The notes under the pieces were generated by a model. It had not been told where the DNA came from, did no database searches, and saw only the letters and a program-made list of their open reading frames with translations. From positions 11,666,501-11,730,500 of the forward strand of contig NC_134281.1 in the NCBI RefSeq assembly GCF_949628215.1: DNA of 64,000 nucleotides. Reading direction: 5' to 3'. A program made the translations under genes and the position numbers. Shown here in pieces: positions 1 to 15,782 of this stretch; the first letter of the stretch is position 1; every line of letters begins with the position of its first letter. Source of the DNA: Phalacrocorax aristotelis. Lineage: Eukaryota > Chordata > Aves > Suliformes > Phalacrocoracidae.

Positions 1-844
1 GATAAGAAAGTGATTGCTCCATAGATAATTACTAAACCCGCAAAATACCTAAGGGAATGACGGGTTAAGAAGTCCGTAGAGAAAGGATAATTGGCTTGCA
101 TCTGCAGAATTAACACCATCATACTTAATACATATCTATATCAAAACCCTTCTTCCCTGCCTGTGAGCCTTTAAGAACATGAAGCTATCAGTAACAAATA
201 GCTAAAGGACCAGAAATGCTTTTGGATACTTCATGATAATCTGTCCTAGCAAAAAGTTACCACATGTAACCAAAATGTATTTTAAACGCATCATCTGGCT
301 GTACAGCCACATTGTATCATGGCAACTTCAAGCCTCCTTATTTACATGGCCCCTGCTGTTTGTCCTATTGCAAGTCACTGCATCTAGAATTAAAAAAAAA
401 ACCCACACCAAAAACCACAAAAAACAAACCACCAAAACCCAAAAACCCAAATAAAAAAAACTTCAGGGCAAATATTTCTACCTGTTTAGTAAAATGACTG
501 CTAATGCTTTGTGTATGGACAAACTGAAAACTATGAAGAAATCAGGAGAGAAATTATAAAGGATTACACATGAAGCACTTAGATCAATGACAGATTAAAA
601 GAATCATTTGAACAGCAAATCACAAATACAGCTCCAGAGTGAAAGTCACCGACTGGCATGATATACAAGACTAGACAGTGAATGAAATCAACAGATGAAA
701 CTGTGGAATTTCCTTTGCGTGAGGAGTTAAAAACCACAAGGCATGACAAACACTTAACGTGGAGCCTGCAGCTGTAGATGGACTAAGTCTTTACAAGTTT
801 TCCAAATATACAGGAGAAAGCATAATGAGAAATGCTAATGCAAC
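1..844. other. 3' flank of CCDC51, no gene seen
   Basis: No convincing coding exon or recognisable repeat was found here. The only notable element is an A/C-rich simple tract near 391-460. Short open frames are A-rich, lack family similarity and look accidental. Confidence 0.5.
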
Positions 845-850
845 TTTATT
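845..850 (-). terminator. CCDC51: CCDC51 polyadenylation signal
   Basis: TTTATT on the plus strand reads AATAAA on the minus strand, about 75 nt past the CCDC51 stop codon. This fits a short 3' UTR. Confidence 0.6.
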
Positions 851-923
851 TGGACTTGTACTACAAGTACTTATATAGTGCAAGTTTACTTTTATTAACC
901 TAGGAAATTGTGGCAAGTAGTGA

Positions 924-3900
924 TCAGTTCCCTTTAAGTATAATATAGAGTACTGGCAGAGTAACAGCAAACATAGCGCATGTCACGGCAGTGCTGTAAA
1001 TAGAATTTCTCTTGATTTGTGTTTCCAGTCTCCGCTCGGTATCACACAGCTCTAAAATCACATCTCTCACAGCAGAAACCTGGCTCTTACCCTCCACTGA
1101 AGACCTTGGCATCACTCTTTCTGTAGGTCTAGAATGGACCGCAAGTTTAACGCTCTGCACCTCCGAAATCATTTGTGCTAGACTTTCCTGGAGACTGTTA
1201 AACTGCTGCTGTAAACTCCCTAGACATGAACTGACTTGCTTAGTATAGTTTAGCTGTTCATTTAAAGGAATTAAAAGAGAATCTATTTTTATGGAGTCAT
1301 TCCTGTCTGCTCTAATTAATGAAGTGCCTTCTTTTATTTCCTGTGATGTCCTTGTTTGCAGCACATTTTTCAGGTCTGCTATGACGTCACTGAGATCCTT
1401 CTGCTGTAAGTAATGGCTGGAGGCCTGTTCTTTGATGGCTTCTTGCAGGTTTATTGGGCCCTTCTGTGCTTCAAGCACCAAGACTTTTAATTCTTGCAGC
1501 CTCACTCGATTAACATAGGTGGAACCAAGAACACCTATAATGGCTCCCAGTACAGAACCAATAATAGACCAATTCTTTGTTTTTTCAGCTCTTGTTCGCT
1601 CTTTCTCATGGCTTTCCCTTACAGCTGCAGAGAAGAGAGAGAATTTTTCTCTCTCAGATTCTTCTGCATTTAAATACGCAGCTCGGTACCTCTTCTCTTC
1701 CTGCAAGAAATACAGTGATTTGAAGGAGAAGATATAACATGAAGCTCTAAAGTCTACAATAAAAAAAACCCCAACAAACTAAAACAAAAAACCCAACAAA
1801 CCACCAAACCACAAAACCAAACCAGAAAACCCCCAAAACCCCAATGCAGATGAAGGAACTGAAATGAAGAACATCCATTAGTTCTGTTTCAGAAATTTTC
1901 CTTTTAATGTGGGATTTTCTTTATTGATCCTACTTAAGTCAATGCGACATCATTTTAAGTCAAAGCTGAAAAATGGAGAAGGCCATCAAGAATTACAGCT
2001 GAAGAACCCCTACACAAGAATCTGTCATATGCTGGTGACAGAAAAGGGTATGCGTAGGCAAGGTCTTTCTCCCCTTGTAACCTTCATTTTTTTCCAGCCC
2101 CGCCCACTTCTCAAAGCACTACCTTTACCACACTTCTCCCTTTCAGTTCTAAACCCCTTAAAAAATGGAAATGAAAATACAATTGGAAAGGATGTCTTGG
2201 ATAGATTCATCTCATGAACATATACACTTCTTATCCCTCTGCCTTCTCTTTCTTACCCTGCTCACAGACAAGTGTCTTGCCTTTCTCCCTCCTCACTGGC
2301 TTCAGCACAGCAGTTCCTTTTGTAAGCCATTTTCTCTCAGCAAAATAGCAGAAGGTTTCCTGGTTATCTTCCTGCAGTAAAATTCTGGTGTTTTAGCAAA
2401 GGAATCACTGCTATTGGCAGAGGTAAGCTTGTCTGCCAGCTAACTGCATCTCCCAGAATTATTCTCATTCTTCTGAGCACATATTTCTTTTGTAAGGTGA
2501 CACCACCACCTTATGGACAGCGGTGACTTGAGTTTTTACCTTTCTTCATAGTCACACAGAGCTCCAATTCTTTTTGGCATCTCATCCACACAGACCAGAT
2601 CTCTAGTTCTTTCCTGATGTTCTGCCCACTGACCCAGGAGCTCCGTTTAAGGTCATGCCTGAGTACCCACTTCTTGCTTAAGTGTTGACATAGGTGCGTA
2701 CTTGTTTCCAGGCCTGTTCCCAGCTGTTCCTATGGATTTCCTGGATTGACTTCGGCTGCTACCTTCCCTTTCTCTGTGATTGTTGGGCTGTTGATAAATG
2801 TGCTCCTGTCACCAGCCCTGCTTGGGTTATCCAGCTGAGGTATGGTAGGACCATGTCCTGTTGGTGAGGATATTGCCCCTACCTGCGCTGCAGTCAACCT
2901 CATTTCCTTGCTTGCCCTCCCTCATGGGGGGAAAGGTCTGCCCTTCCTCATGAGGGGGAAGACCTCCCTCATGCTTGCCTCACCCTTGCTGCTGACAAAA
3001 GCTCCCATGAATTGTCTAGGTGGTGCAGCCACATGGAAGGCAGGTAAGAGAGTTTTCACGGATTAACAACTAGAAAGGAGCTTCTCTCATCACATGGAAG
3101 GTTAATTCATTGAATTACAGCTTTTGTTGACTACTCATGTATGGGTCACCACTCAAACAACTAATTTCCTAAGCTCATTAACTTCAGCTTTCTTCAAATT
3201 TGCTGCCTACATTAGTGTTAACATCTCCAATTAGTAGAGCAGATCAAAAAATCTCAATTAACTAAAAGAAGTATCATCAGAAATTGACTCAGATCACTGT
3301 ACTTCAGAACTGAACTGCATCTGCAAAAACAGTCACTGGTGACAGAAGCAAAGCACACAGATTTTTGTCATATTTTCCAGGGCTCAAGTACCAACAAATT
3401 ACCTGCAGCAACCTGTGTTCCAGAGTAGCCAGTTCTAAATACTGGGTGTCATCCCGAGAGACCCTGTCTAAGCGATCTCGAATTTCCTTCAGTTTAGTCT
3501 GCTGGGCTTCTACATTTTCTCGAGCCTCTCGCACTATCCCTCGAGCTATCATAAAGACGTTTTCAGCCTGAGAAGAAAGAGTACTTATTTTAGAGACTTA
3601 TTACCAGACAAATTTAAATCGCTAATTATAGAAATCTGGGCAGGGAAAAACCCCAACCAAACACACCACACTCCCTTTCAATCTAAGGGATGAGTTCTAT
3701 TTACTAACAGGCATGGACTAGAACACATTCATAGTATCTGCACAGACAGTCAAAGCAGAAAAAAAGACACAATTCTCATTGGAGGCTCTTTTTTTTGCCT
3801 CACAGACAGTGTTTGTACTTCATATATCTTATCTCATATTTTCAAAATTTCCACGTTATCTCCATGTTTACCTCTGTCACTTTTCCCTGAGCCTCTCGAA

Positions 3901-4180
3901 CTTCATTAATTCCAACAAACTCTTCATATCTGTCCCACCAACTCTTGCATGTTGCAGACATTTTTTGGAGAGAGCTTTTTCCCATAATGGTCCCAGCTTC
4001 AGTCAGCCGATTCAGAAGACCCATGGCCACTTCTGTTGCAGACTTGGCTTCTGGCCTCTTAGGTGCTGATGAGCAGTAAGTCCGCACTACATGTAAATTC
4101 ATTTTTGGGCTCCACTTTATCAACAAATGGTGATATTGCAGACCACAGGAGACCGAGGCCACACCCGACTTATACTTCAT
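924..4180 (-). CDS. CCDC51: CCDC51 / MITOK, mitochondrial ATP-sensitive potassium channel pore subunit (3 coding exons)
   Basis: Coding exons on the minus strand are 3872-4180, 3403-3567 and 924-1700. All junctions are GT-AG and phase 0, and they join to 416 codons (human about 411). The family is an inner-mitochondrial-membrane protein that forms the K+ pore with the ABCB8 regulatory subunit. The N-terminus (about residues 1-40) is basic and poor in acidic residues, like a mitochondrial presequence. The motif [20 protein letters not shown] lies at about 81-100, followed by a coiled coil to about 200. A first membrane segment is at about 202-221 ([17 protein letters not shown]) and a second at about 392-413 near the C-terminus (TLPVLYIIL). 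The ATG at 4178-4180 was chosen because an in-frame TAA lies at 4199-4201 and no ATG falls between them. An untranslated exon probably lies in the CpG island near 5.95 kb. Identity is firm; the start codon is less so. Confidence 0.95.
1759..1843. repeat. A/C-rich simple tract in CCDC51 intron
   Basis: This is a degenerate run of AAACCC/AACAAACC-like units with essentially no G or T. Similar tracts occur near 391-460, 20508-20540, 34155-34206, 53981-54008 and 58892-58943. Confidence 0.6.
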
Positions 4181-4204
4181 TGGCTCCAAGTCTTGAATTT
4201 AATC

Positions 4205-5945
4205 ACTGAATAAAAGTGCTACAAGGATGAAGAAGCAAAAGATGTTATTGAAGTATGGCCAATTAATACCTCTTAAAACCATATGTGTACCAAAACCAAT
4301 AAAATTGGAGAATGGCTAAACCATCACGGGTTTTACGCCATTACTTACCTAGAGAACTTTCTGCAGTTTTCAACAAAGGGCAGTTCTGCCACAGATTCCT
4401 GCTTTTCTGCTGTTAGTTAGTACTCCCATCATGCTTCTTGGTTACTAATTCCCTCACTGCATGAATAGTGACCATGTGCAGGTCCAGTAGCAGCGGGAGT
4501 AACTTCAGCGTAATTTAATGCTTTAGGAACAGAAGTGATTGCCATATGAAATTTTGCCTTGTGCTTTCACACTTGAGTTTGGTGTACCATGTCACAGGTG
4601 CTAACGATTCTGCAAGAGAACAGAAAAAGAAAAAACACACAAAAGGAAAAAAATCTTCATAAGAAAAGAAGTGGGGCTTGATCATTCCCTTTATCTGACA
4701 CTCTACAGGTGCATAAAGTATTGAAGAATGCAAAGACAAAAACATAAAGGACAGAGAGAAAACCCAACAGGCATTCTCATGAGACTGCCTACAAAAGTAA
4801 AACACAGGGCAGAGCCTCCAGGTTAGAAAAGTATCAGGTAGTGAACACACAGCTAGGGCTGCATTTTAAAATGAGCTTAAAATTCTTGCCTACACTGCAA
4901 AAGCAGACTGCTAGTTATGGTTTATTGTCTACTGATTTGTAAATAAGATCTTAACTTTATGCAGAGCTCATTGCTCTAGAAACTGTAAACAGGAAAACTT
5001 TCAAATAAGGTTTTATATGAAGTTTGAGTATGACTAACTAGGTTTTGACTAATGTAATATAAAAACATGGATTATTGAGAAAGCTTGACAGCTGCTGCAT
5101 AGATTTTCAAAATTATTTTAAAACAGTTTTCCATGTTAATTTTAGGTGGCTAATAAAACCAAGCAGCGTTGTGAAAATCTTACCAGTTGTTTTATATGCA
5201 TAATCATATGGTAGATCAAAACCACAAGAACATGGAAATGAAGTAAATTCTTTCTCCTTCCAGCATCACTCATACGTCTTACCATTACACCATCTACTCT
5301 ACATTGCAGGCCATGTACTAAACCTCAGCTCAACTTTGTTCCAGACTGCAAAATTTCCCTCTTTTAATTGCACTGCTACATGAAGAGTTTTACCAAATAC
5401 TCAGGCTACTGAGACAATATACCAAAAAGAGAGACAAAGCCGAGGTTTTTAGAAGAATTTCTACGTAGACAGTTGCAAACAGACTGCAAAGAAAGTACTC
5501 TAAGTCTGAGCTAATAGGACCTAAGGCAGTTATGAAAGCTTCATCTGAGATAACATGCCTTGACCCTCTATTGCTTCCTCTTGTAAGAAAATGAGTTTCC
5601 TCTGCCTACAGCCATTGACATAAGCATTGTTTCAAAAGCTTTACACCCCAGTTGCTGCACACATTGGACATCGGTGGTAATACTAGCTTTTGTGGGTCCC
5701 GTCTTATTTTGCAGCAGCCTTTTTTGCCACTGCCAAAACGTAAACCCAGAATTTCCGACACGCCACTGCACATTCCCAGCTCTACTTCTCACCCTTGAGG
5801 GGAGAGAAGATCTGTTTTTCCGCATGACCGACCCCTTCCCGGCCGGAAGAGGCTCCGCCACCGCACGCAGAGCTGCGAGACCACGCTCCCGCCACCCCAC
5901 GGACCAGACGCCTCTAGCAGCCACCGGGTAGCAGCAACCGGGCTC
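4205..5945 (-). other. CCDC51: CCDC51 5' intron
   Basis: On the minus strand a pyrimidine-rich acceptor (TTCAG at about 4206-4210, or GTAG at about 4219-4222) precedes the first coding exon. A GAG|GTGAGC donor lies at 5946-5948 in the CpG island. The sequence between them shows no coding potential and no repeat I recognise. Confidence 0.6.
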
Positions 5946-5947
5946 AC

Positions 5948-6040
5948 CTCAGCTACACAAGGCGACCCGCACCGCCAGCCCTCGCCCAGGCCGCGCCCGC
6001 CACCGCCGCCAGCGCCAGGGGCGGCCCAGAGGATCGTGAG
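5948..6040 (-). other. CCDC51: Probable non-coding first exon of CCDC51
   Basis: A strong donor (GAG|GTGAGC, reading minus) ends an exon at 5948 inside the CpG island, divergent from TMA7. An acceptor near 4206 could receive it upstream of the ATG. The transcription start is not visible, so 6040 is only a nominal 5' limit. Confidence 0.45.
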
Positions 6041-6283
6041 CGGCTGGGCTAGGCGGGGCCGGGCCGGGCAGCACAGCGCCGCTCCCTCCCCACCGCGCAA
6101 CTCTCCCGGAGTAGCCCGCCGCGGCTGCCGGCCCCGCCGCACCACCCAGCCCAGCAGCACCTCCCACCTGCCTGGGGACCGGCCCGGCGCCTCAGGCGGA
6201 AGCGTGAAGGCGGAAGTCGAAGGCGGAAGCGCTACGGCGGCCGCGCGGGGTCAGGCACGGTGCGGAGGAGCGGAGCGGGCACC

Positions 6284-11112
<4,829 letters not shown>

Positions 11113-11226
11113 TTTGATCAAACTGCGGGATAAGAAGTGATCGGGTTACTCAATGGACCTGCAGACTTCAGAGTTTCACGAAAACTCACTGTCACTTGGG
11201 AAACATTGTACATTTTGTTTAGTCTG

Positions 11227-11395
11227 AATAAATCTTTTTTGTTAAGATGTAATATTTTCCCTCTTTACCTGTACGTTTTGTTTTAAAAATGGCATTACTG
11301 TTTTATACTGGAAATGATGCTTTTACTGAGGACCACTTGTGACCTTATGCAGCCTGAGTGCATCTGCTGGTTTCATAGTCATTTGTGAGAATAAA
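11227..11395 (+). terminator. TMA7: TMA7 polyadenylation signals (two)
   Basis: AATAAA occurs at 11227-11232, about 115 nt after the stop, and again at 11390-11395. Two alternative 3' ends are possible. Confidence 0.65.
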
Positions 11396-11399
11396 TTTC

Positions 11400-12120
11400 A
11401 ACTTCTGCTCTCTTTTGACAATGGCAGTCAGGGTCTGAGTGTTAAAATCTGCAGTTTTAATCTGGAGGCTCAGCTTTGGCTGCAGCTGTCCAAGATGTGA
11501 CTATATCAGCATATGCGCTCCTAAGAGCTAGAAGCTTTCTCTAAACAAAAGGCAGGGTTATACTCCCATTGCCAGCAAAGTGGTTACCTTAGGGTCAATC
11601 ACTATCCTAATACTTCTTTTCATAGTTACTACTTAGGTATGCTGTGGTGCTATGCGCAGTGTACGCGCTGTGGTGCTGTAGTCCCAGTGGCTGCTGAACA
11701 TACACTTGCCTTTGTCCTACAAATACTCACCTACACCTTGTTTTCCCTGAGCTGCACGCTGGAAACATCACAGCCCTTCTACGCTCCCAGCAATGCCTTG
11801 GGGGAGTGCGGGGAGAACTGCACAGTGCTTATGGGAGTAGAACTTAATTTTTGAAATGGATAGCAGTGACGGTACGCTGGGTATGGAAACTTCAGGGCGG
11901 GAATATGGTGCTCCTGAGACGGGAGTTAAGGGGGAATTAACGTGGGGGCTTCTTACCTGGGAGAGTGGTAACAGTGGGACACAGGCTGCTCCCTCTTGTC
12001 CGTTGTGAGTATCGCTTCTGCGGGGAGTTACGTAGTAAATCTGAAGACACGTTCTGGGCTGCGGATGTTGGTCGTCAGTGGGTGAGGTGCTACTCTGAGG
12101 GTTTCCTTGTAAGAGATGTT
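11400..12120. other. Intergenic, no gene seen
   Basis: No coding exon, RNA gene or repeat was recognised between the TMA7 3' end and the CpG island starting near 12.1 kb. Confidence 0.5.
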
Positions 12121-12780
12121 CCTAGAGGGCTGGGGGTGTTACGGTCCGAGGCGGACAGCGGCCCCTCAGGCGGGCGGCGGGAGCGGGGATCGCGAGCCTC
12201 TGCCGCCCCCTAGCGGTCTCGCCGCGGCGGTGCAGGCAACCGCCGAGCGCATGCGCAGTGCAGCCGCGGGATACCACACACCCCCGGACACCTTCCTCAC
12301 CCACACCGCGGGCGGGCTGTGGACTTGCGCATGCGCACGCCTTCCTCACGCCGAGGGCCTGCGAAATCGCCGCTGACGCACGCGCACTGACGACGCGGCG
12401 CTCGCTCACGCACGTCCTAGGCTTGCAGGCGTGCAGCTTGCGCATGCGCGACGCTTCCCGCCGCGGCAGCGGGTCACCTCCCCGGACCTCCCAAGGCAGG
12501 GGTGTAGCCCCGTCTTTGCCTGCTGCCCGGCAGTGCCGCCGCGGTGCGGCTCCACGGAGCCTCCCACAGGGCCACGGCCGCGGGCGGCCGGTGGCCCTGC
12601 CCGGCAAAGCCACCCGAGTGCCTGCTCGCCCGGGGAGCGCCGCACTGCGCATGCGGTGGCCGTGCAGCCTGCGCGCATGCGCCTTGTGCCGAGAGGCTCC
12701 CGCCTCACGGCGAGTTTCGGGTGGGCGCTGGCACTCCGGGACCGCCGGCACTCCGGGGCCTCCGACCACAGGGTCAGAGC
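12120..12780. promoter_or_regulatory. Orphan CpG island with NRF1 cluster
   Basis: This roughly 650-bp block is strongly CpG-rich and has no recognised gene beside it. Five NRF1-type palindromes (core GCGCATGCGC) lie at 12247-12257, 12326-12337 (perfect TGCGCATGCGCA), 12439-12450, 12646-12656 and 12672-12683. A CTCF-like site is at 12202-12216. Open frames on both strands are GC-rich shadows with no family similarity. It looks like the promoter of an unrecognised transcript or of a gene lost or moved. Confidence 0.65.
12202..12216 (-). promoter_or_regulatory. CTCF-like binding motif
   Basis: GCCGCCCCCTAGCGG on the plus strand reads CCGCTAGGGGGCGGC on the minus strand. That closely fits the CTCF core consensus. 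It lies at the left edge of the orphan CpG island. Confidence 0.5.
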
Positions 12781-12789
12781 ATCCCTAAT

Positions 12790-15280
12790 GCGGTAAGGGA
12801 GGCGCTTGTGTGCAGGGCCACAGCTTGGCATCCCGGGCTGACCGTTCTGTAACATGGAGGCCTCCCCAAAGAGAAAAACTTTCTACCCCTTTCCCTGCTG
12901 CTGTGTTCGCTGCTGGCTCTAAGCGTGAGAGAGGTGTTTTCCAGCATCTGTGGACAAGGTCCTGGAGGTCTTGTCTAATAGAGCAAACCTTGGACATGTT
13001 TTGTTATGGAGTTCCTCAAGGACTACAGTCGTCTGTATGTTTGTGCCACAGCATCCCACCACCTGGAACCGTGCAAGGACATAATAGTTTTCTCAGTGCC
13101 CTTTGTGCAGAAGTTATCCGTTTTTTTGGGAGCTGGATTTTCTGGACGACAGCACAGTGTGGTGCCCCCTTTCTGGTCTAAAACCATGCCTGTATGTTCT
13201 TTAAAGCTTTCGGTGAATCAGCTTTGGTGTTACTTTGGTGGGTTTGGGGAGAAGGGTAGCCCTGGATGCTATGAGGGAGAGGATCTCTGGTGTTCCTGTA
13301 TGCTACTTAACATATATACTCCTGTATTCCTGTCTTAGGGGTGCAGCCATCTTAGTGGTGCAGCTACAGGAAAATATGGGAAGAATGTCTTTGGAAACGT
13401 CAAGGCATGACAGGGTAAACAAAGTGAGGGAGAGATTGTTAGAATGAGATGAAACTGTTTAGTTGTTACACAACTATAGTAGATTGGCTCCTTAGTATCT
13501 CTGATGAAGCTACTCTGGATTTCTTACCTGAGTGCTAAGGTATTTCACAACCTATATGAATAAATTCAGGTGATTTACACTGGTCCGAGTGAAAAGAACA
13601 CCTAGAGCAATACAGGATAGGCAGTGAATGGTGTTAGCACCTCTGGATAAAGGCTAGAAGCCTCTCTGAGTGATACAAGCAGAAGGATCGTTCTCTGAAT
13701 TCTGGTCACAGCTGCAACATGATCTGGCAGGCTGGGTAACTGCAACAGTTACAGTCATACAATGCTTCTGTCTGAAAAAGCCCGTGTTACCATTAATATA
13801 TGTAAGGTTTCAGTCACTTTGTACTTAAAGGTCAAAGCACATTAATAATTGAGTGCAATGGGGGCTGAACACAATCGGGCACCTCTGTGTCTCAAATTAT
13901 GACATGAGTTTGTGGCTTGGCTGGCAGCACAACACCAGAGCAACATCTTGCATTTCCCCTGGATCCCTCTTTTTAAATGAGGCTAACCTCATTTTAAACT
14001 TCCCAGAAGTACAGGCGTTATTTTTCTTCCTTAGATGCTTCCTAAGGATAGTATTTACTTCTCAGACTGTGAAAATGGAATTTTGGTTTGGTTTAATTAG
14101 AGAAAGCAAGCAAAGCACTTTCCTAAGTACAAAGTAAACTTCCAGCTAGAACTGTTAAATTTCCATTGAATTTTTACGTAAGTTCAACTTTCTGTGGCCT
14201 GCTTGGGGCTGTATCTTTGACAGAGGGAGAAATTAATCCAATCATCTGTACACTAACCAGCTCCTGGTATGTTTTTACATTTGTTCTTGCCTCTGTTTAA
14301 CCTCTTTAACTACTTTATGATGCAAAGTCAGTACCTTGGGTCTTATGGGTCAAGGCTGGACATAAATTTTAGCCAAAATTTCAAAAGACCAAAAATAAAG
14401 GAAAGGAGGGAAGGTCTTGGTCCAAGTTCACTACAAGATGGGAGACATTAGGTTCTAGCAGGACTAGGTTTTAACAACTCTAGAGCTACTGATAGAACTG
14501 GTATCAGGACCAGGCCTTCTGGACACCCAAGGACTTGGAGAGCCATTTGTTTTAAAAACAAGTAACAAGGACAATGTAATCGATACCATATCTGCCTCTA
14601 ACATTACAGAACTGCAGAGGATATTTTTACCCCTTCTAGCAGCCTTATCTGACATGCTAATAGTTCACAGACAGATCCAGATCCCTGCTGACCTCCAAGG
14701 GGGTAAAAAAAAAAATCAGCCTTTGGTGACACAGAGAAAATTGTGTTCGCTAACGGTGCTTCTCTGGAGACCACATTGAGTCCTGCCAGCTAGATAGAGC
14801 AGGTGAAGGTTGAAATTCAAGCCTGCTTGAATGCTTTTTGCATTTTGGACAAAGATAACTTGTGTATCAGAAAAAATACTCGCACAAAGGTGTGGGGCAA
14901 AGCTACTTTAGATGTGTTGCCCGTCTGTGTGGAACACTGAAGGCAACAGGAGCCACCACTGGTACCTTTTGGGGCAGAGCTCAGTTCCAACACATGAACT
15001 GCAACCATAGATAGAGCGTGCCCACAATTTTGGATGCTCAGAGAAGAGTGAAAACACAAGGTTGCTTCGCTTTACTTACATCAGTCATGTACTGATGGTG
15101 GCAGATCCTTACCAACGCAGCCCAAGTGCACACCCATTTTCCACTGGTGTCAAGGCAGGTAACTTGAGGGGCGTAGTTTAAAATGGGGAGGAAGAAGGAA
15201 TGGGAGACAACCTCCTCTAGATTTGGCCAGAACATGACAGAAATATAACCTTGGCAGTGTATCAATAAGCAATTATTTGC
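12790..15280. other. Intergenic, no gene seen
   Basis: Only short unrelated open frames were found. No repeat family was recognised by eye. Confidence 0.45.
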
Positions 15281-15285
15281 CCCAG

Positions 15286-15777
15286 TGTCGTGGTTTAGCC
15301 GGCAGCTCAGCCCCACACAGTCGCTCGCTCACTCCCCCACCGGTAGATGGGGGAAGAGAATCAGAAGGGTAACGCTCGCGGGTTGGGATAAGAACATTTT
15401 AATAATTAAAATTAAAAGAAGCAACAACAGAAATGCAATGTAAAGGAGAACAACGAGAGGCGCAAAGCCCCGGGGGAGGGGGAAGGGAGGGGAGAGGGGG
15501 AACGAACCGCCGGAACAAACCGCACGCGCCGCAGCCGCCCGCCGACCCGACGCCGCGCCTCCCTGAGCTGCAACTGCCCCCCCTCAATATACTGGTCATG
15601 GTGTCACATGGTATGGAATGAACCTGCCATTGGCCAGTCGGGGTCAGCCGCCCCCGCCATGGCCCTGCCCCTCCCAGTCCCCCCCTGCCACGCCACGCGG
15701 CAGAGCGCGGGAAGCTGGAAAGGGAGCCGACCCCCACAGTGAGGAGAATTAACCCCTTCTCAGCCAAAACCAGCACA
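15286..15777 (-). mobile_element. Solo LTR of an avian ERVL-like endogenous retrovirus
   Basis: The 492-bp element is bounded by a perfect 5-bp target duplication, CCCAG at 15281-15285 and 15778-15782. On the minus strand it starts TGTGCTGGTTTTGGC and ends GGCTAAACCACGACA, giving TG...CA termini. A CCAAT box (TGGCCAATGG) lies at 15628-15637 and a TATA-like CAGTATATTG at 15585-15594. No internal viral genes remain, so it is a recombination-derived solo LTR. The body is unusually CpG-rich. The 5-bp duplication suits ERVL-type integration, but class assignment is inferred. Confidence 0.85.
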
Positions 15778-15782
15778 CCCAG

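Noticed and set aside
12122-12855. Several long open frames on both strands in the orphan CpG island
   Set aside because: They are GC-rich, low in stop codons, arginine/alanine/proline-rich and in all frames at once, with no recognised domain or splice structure.
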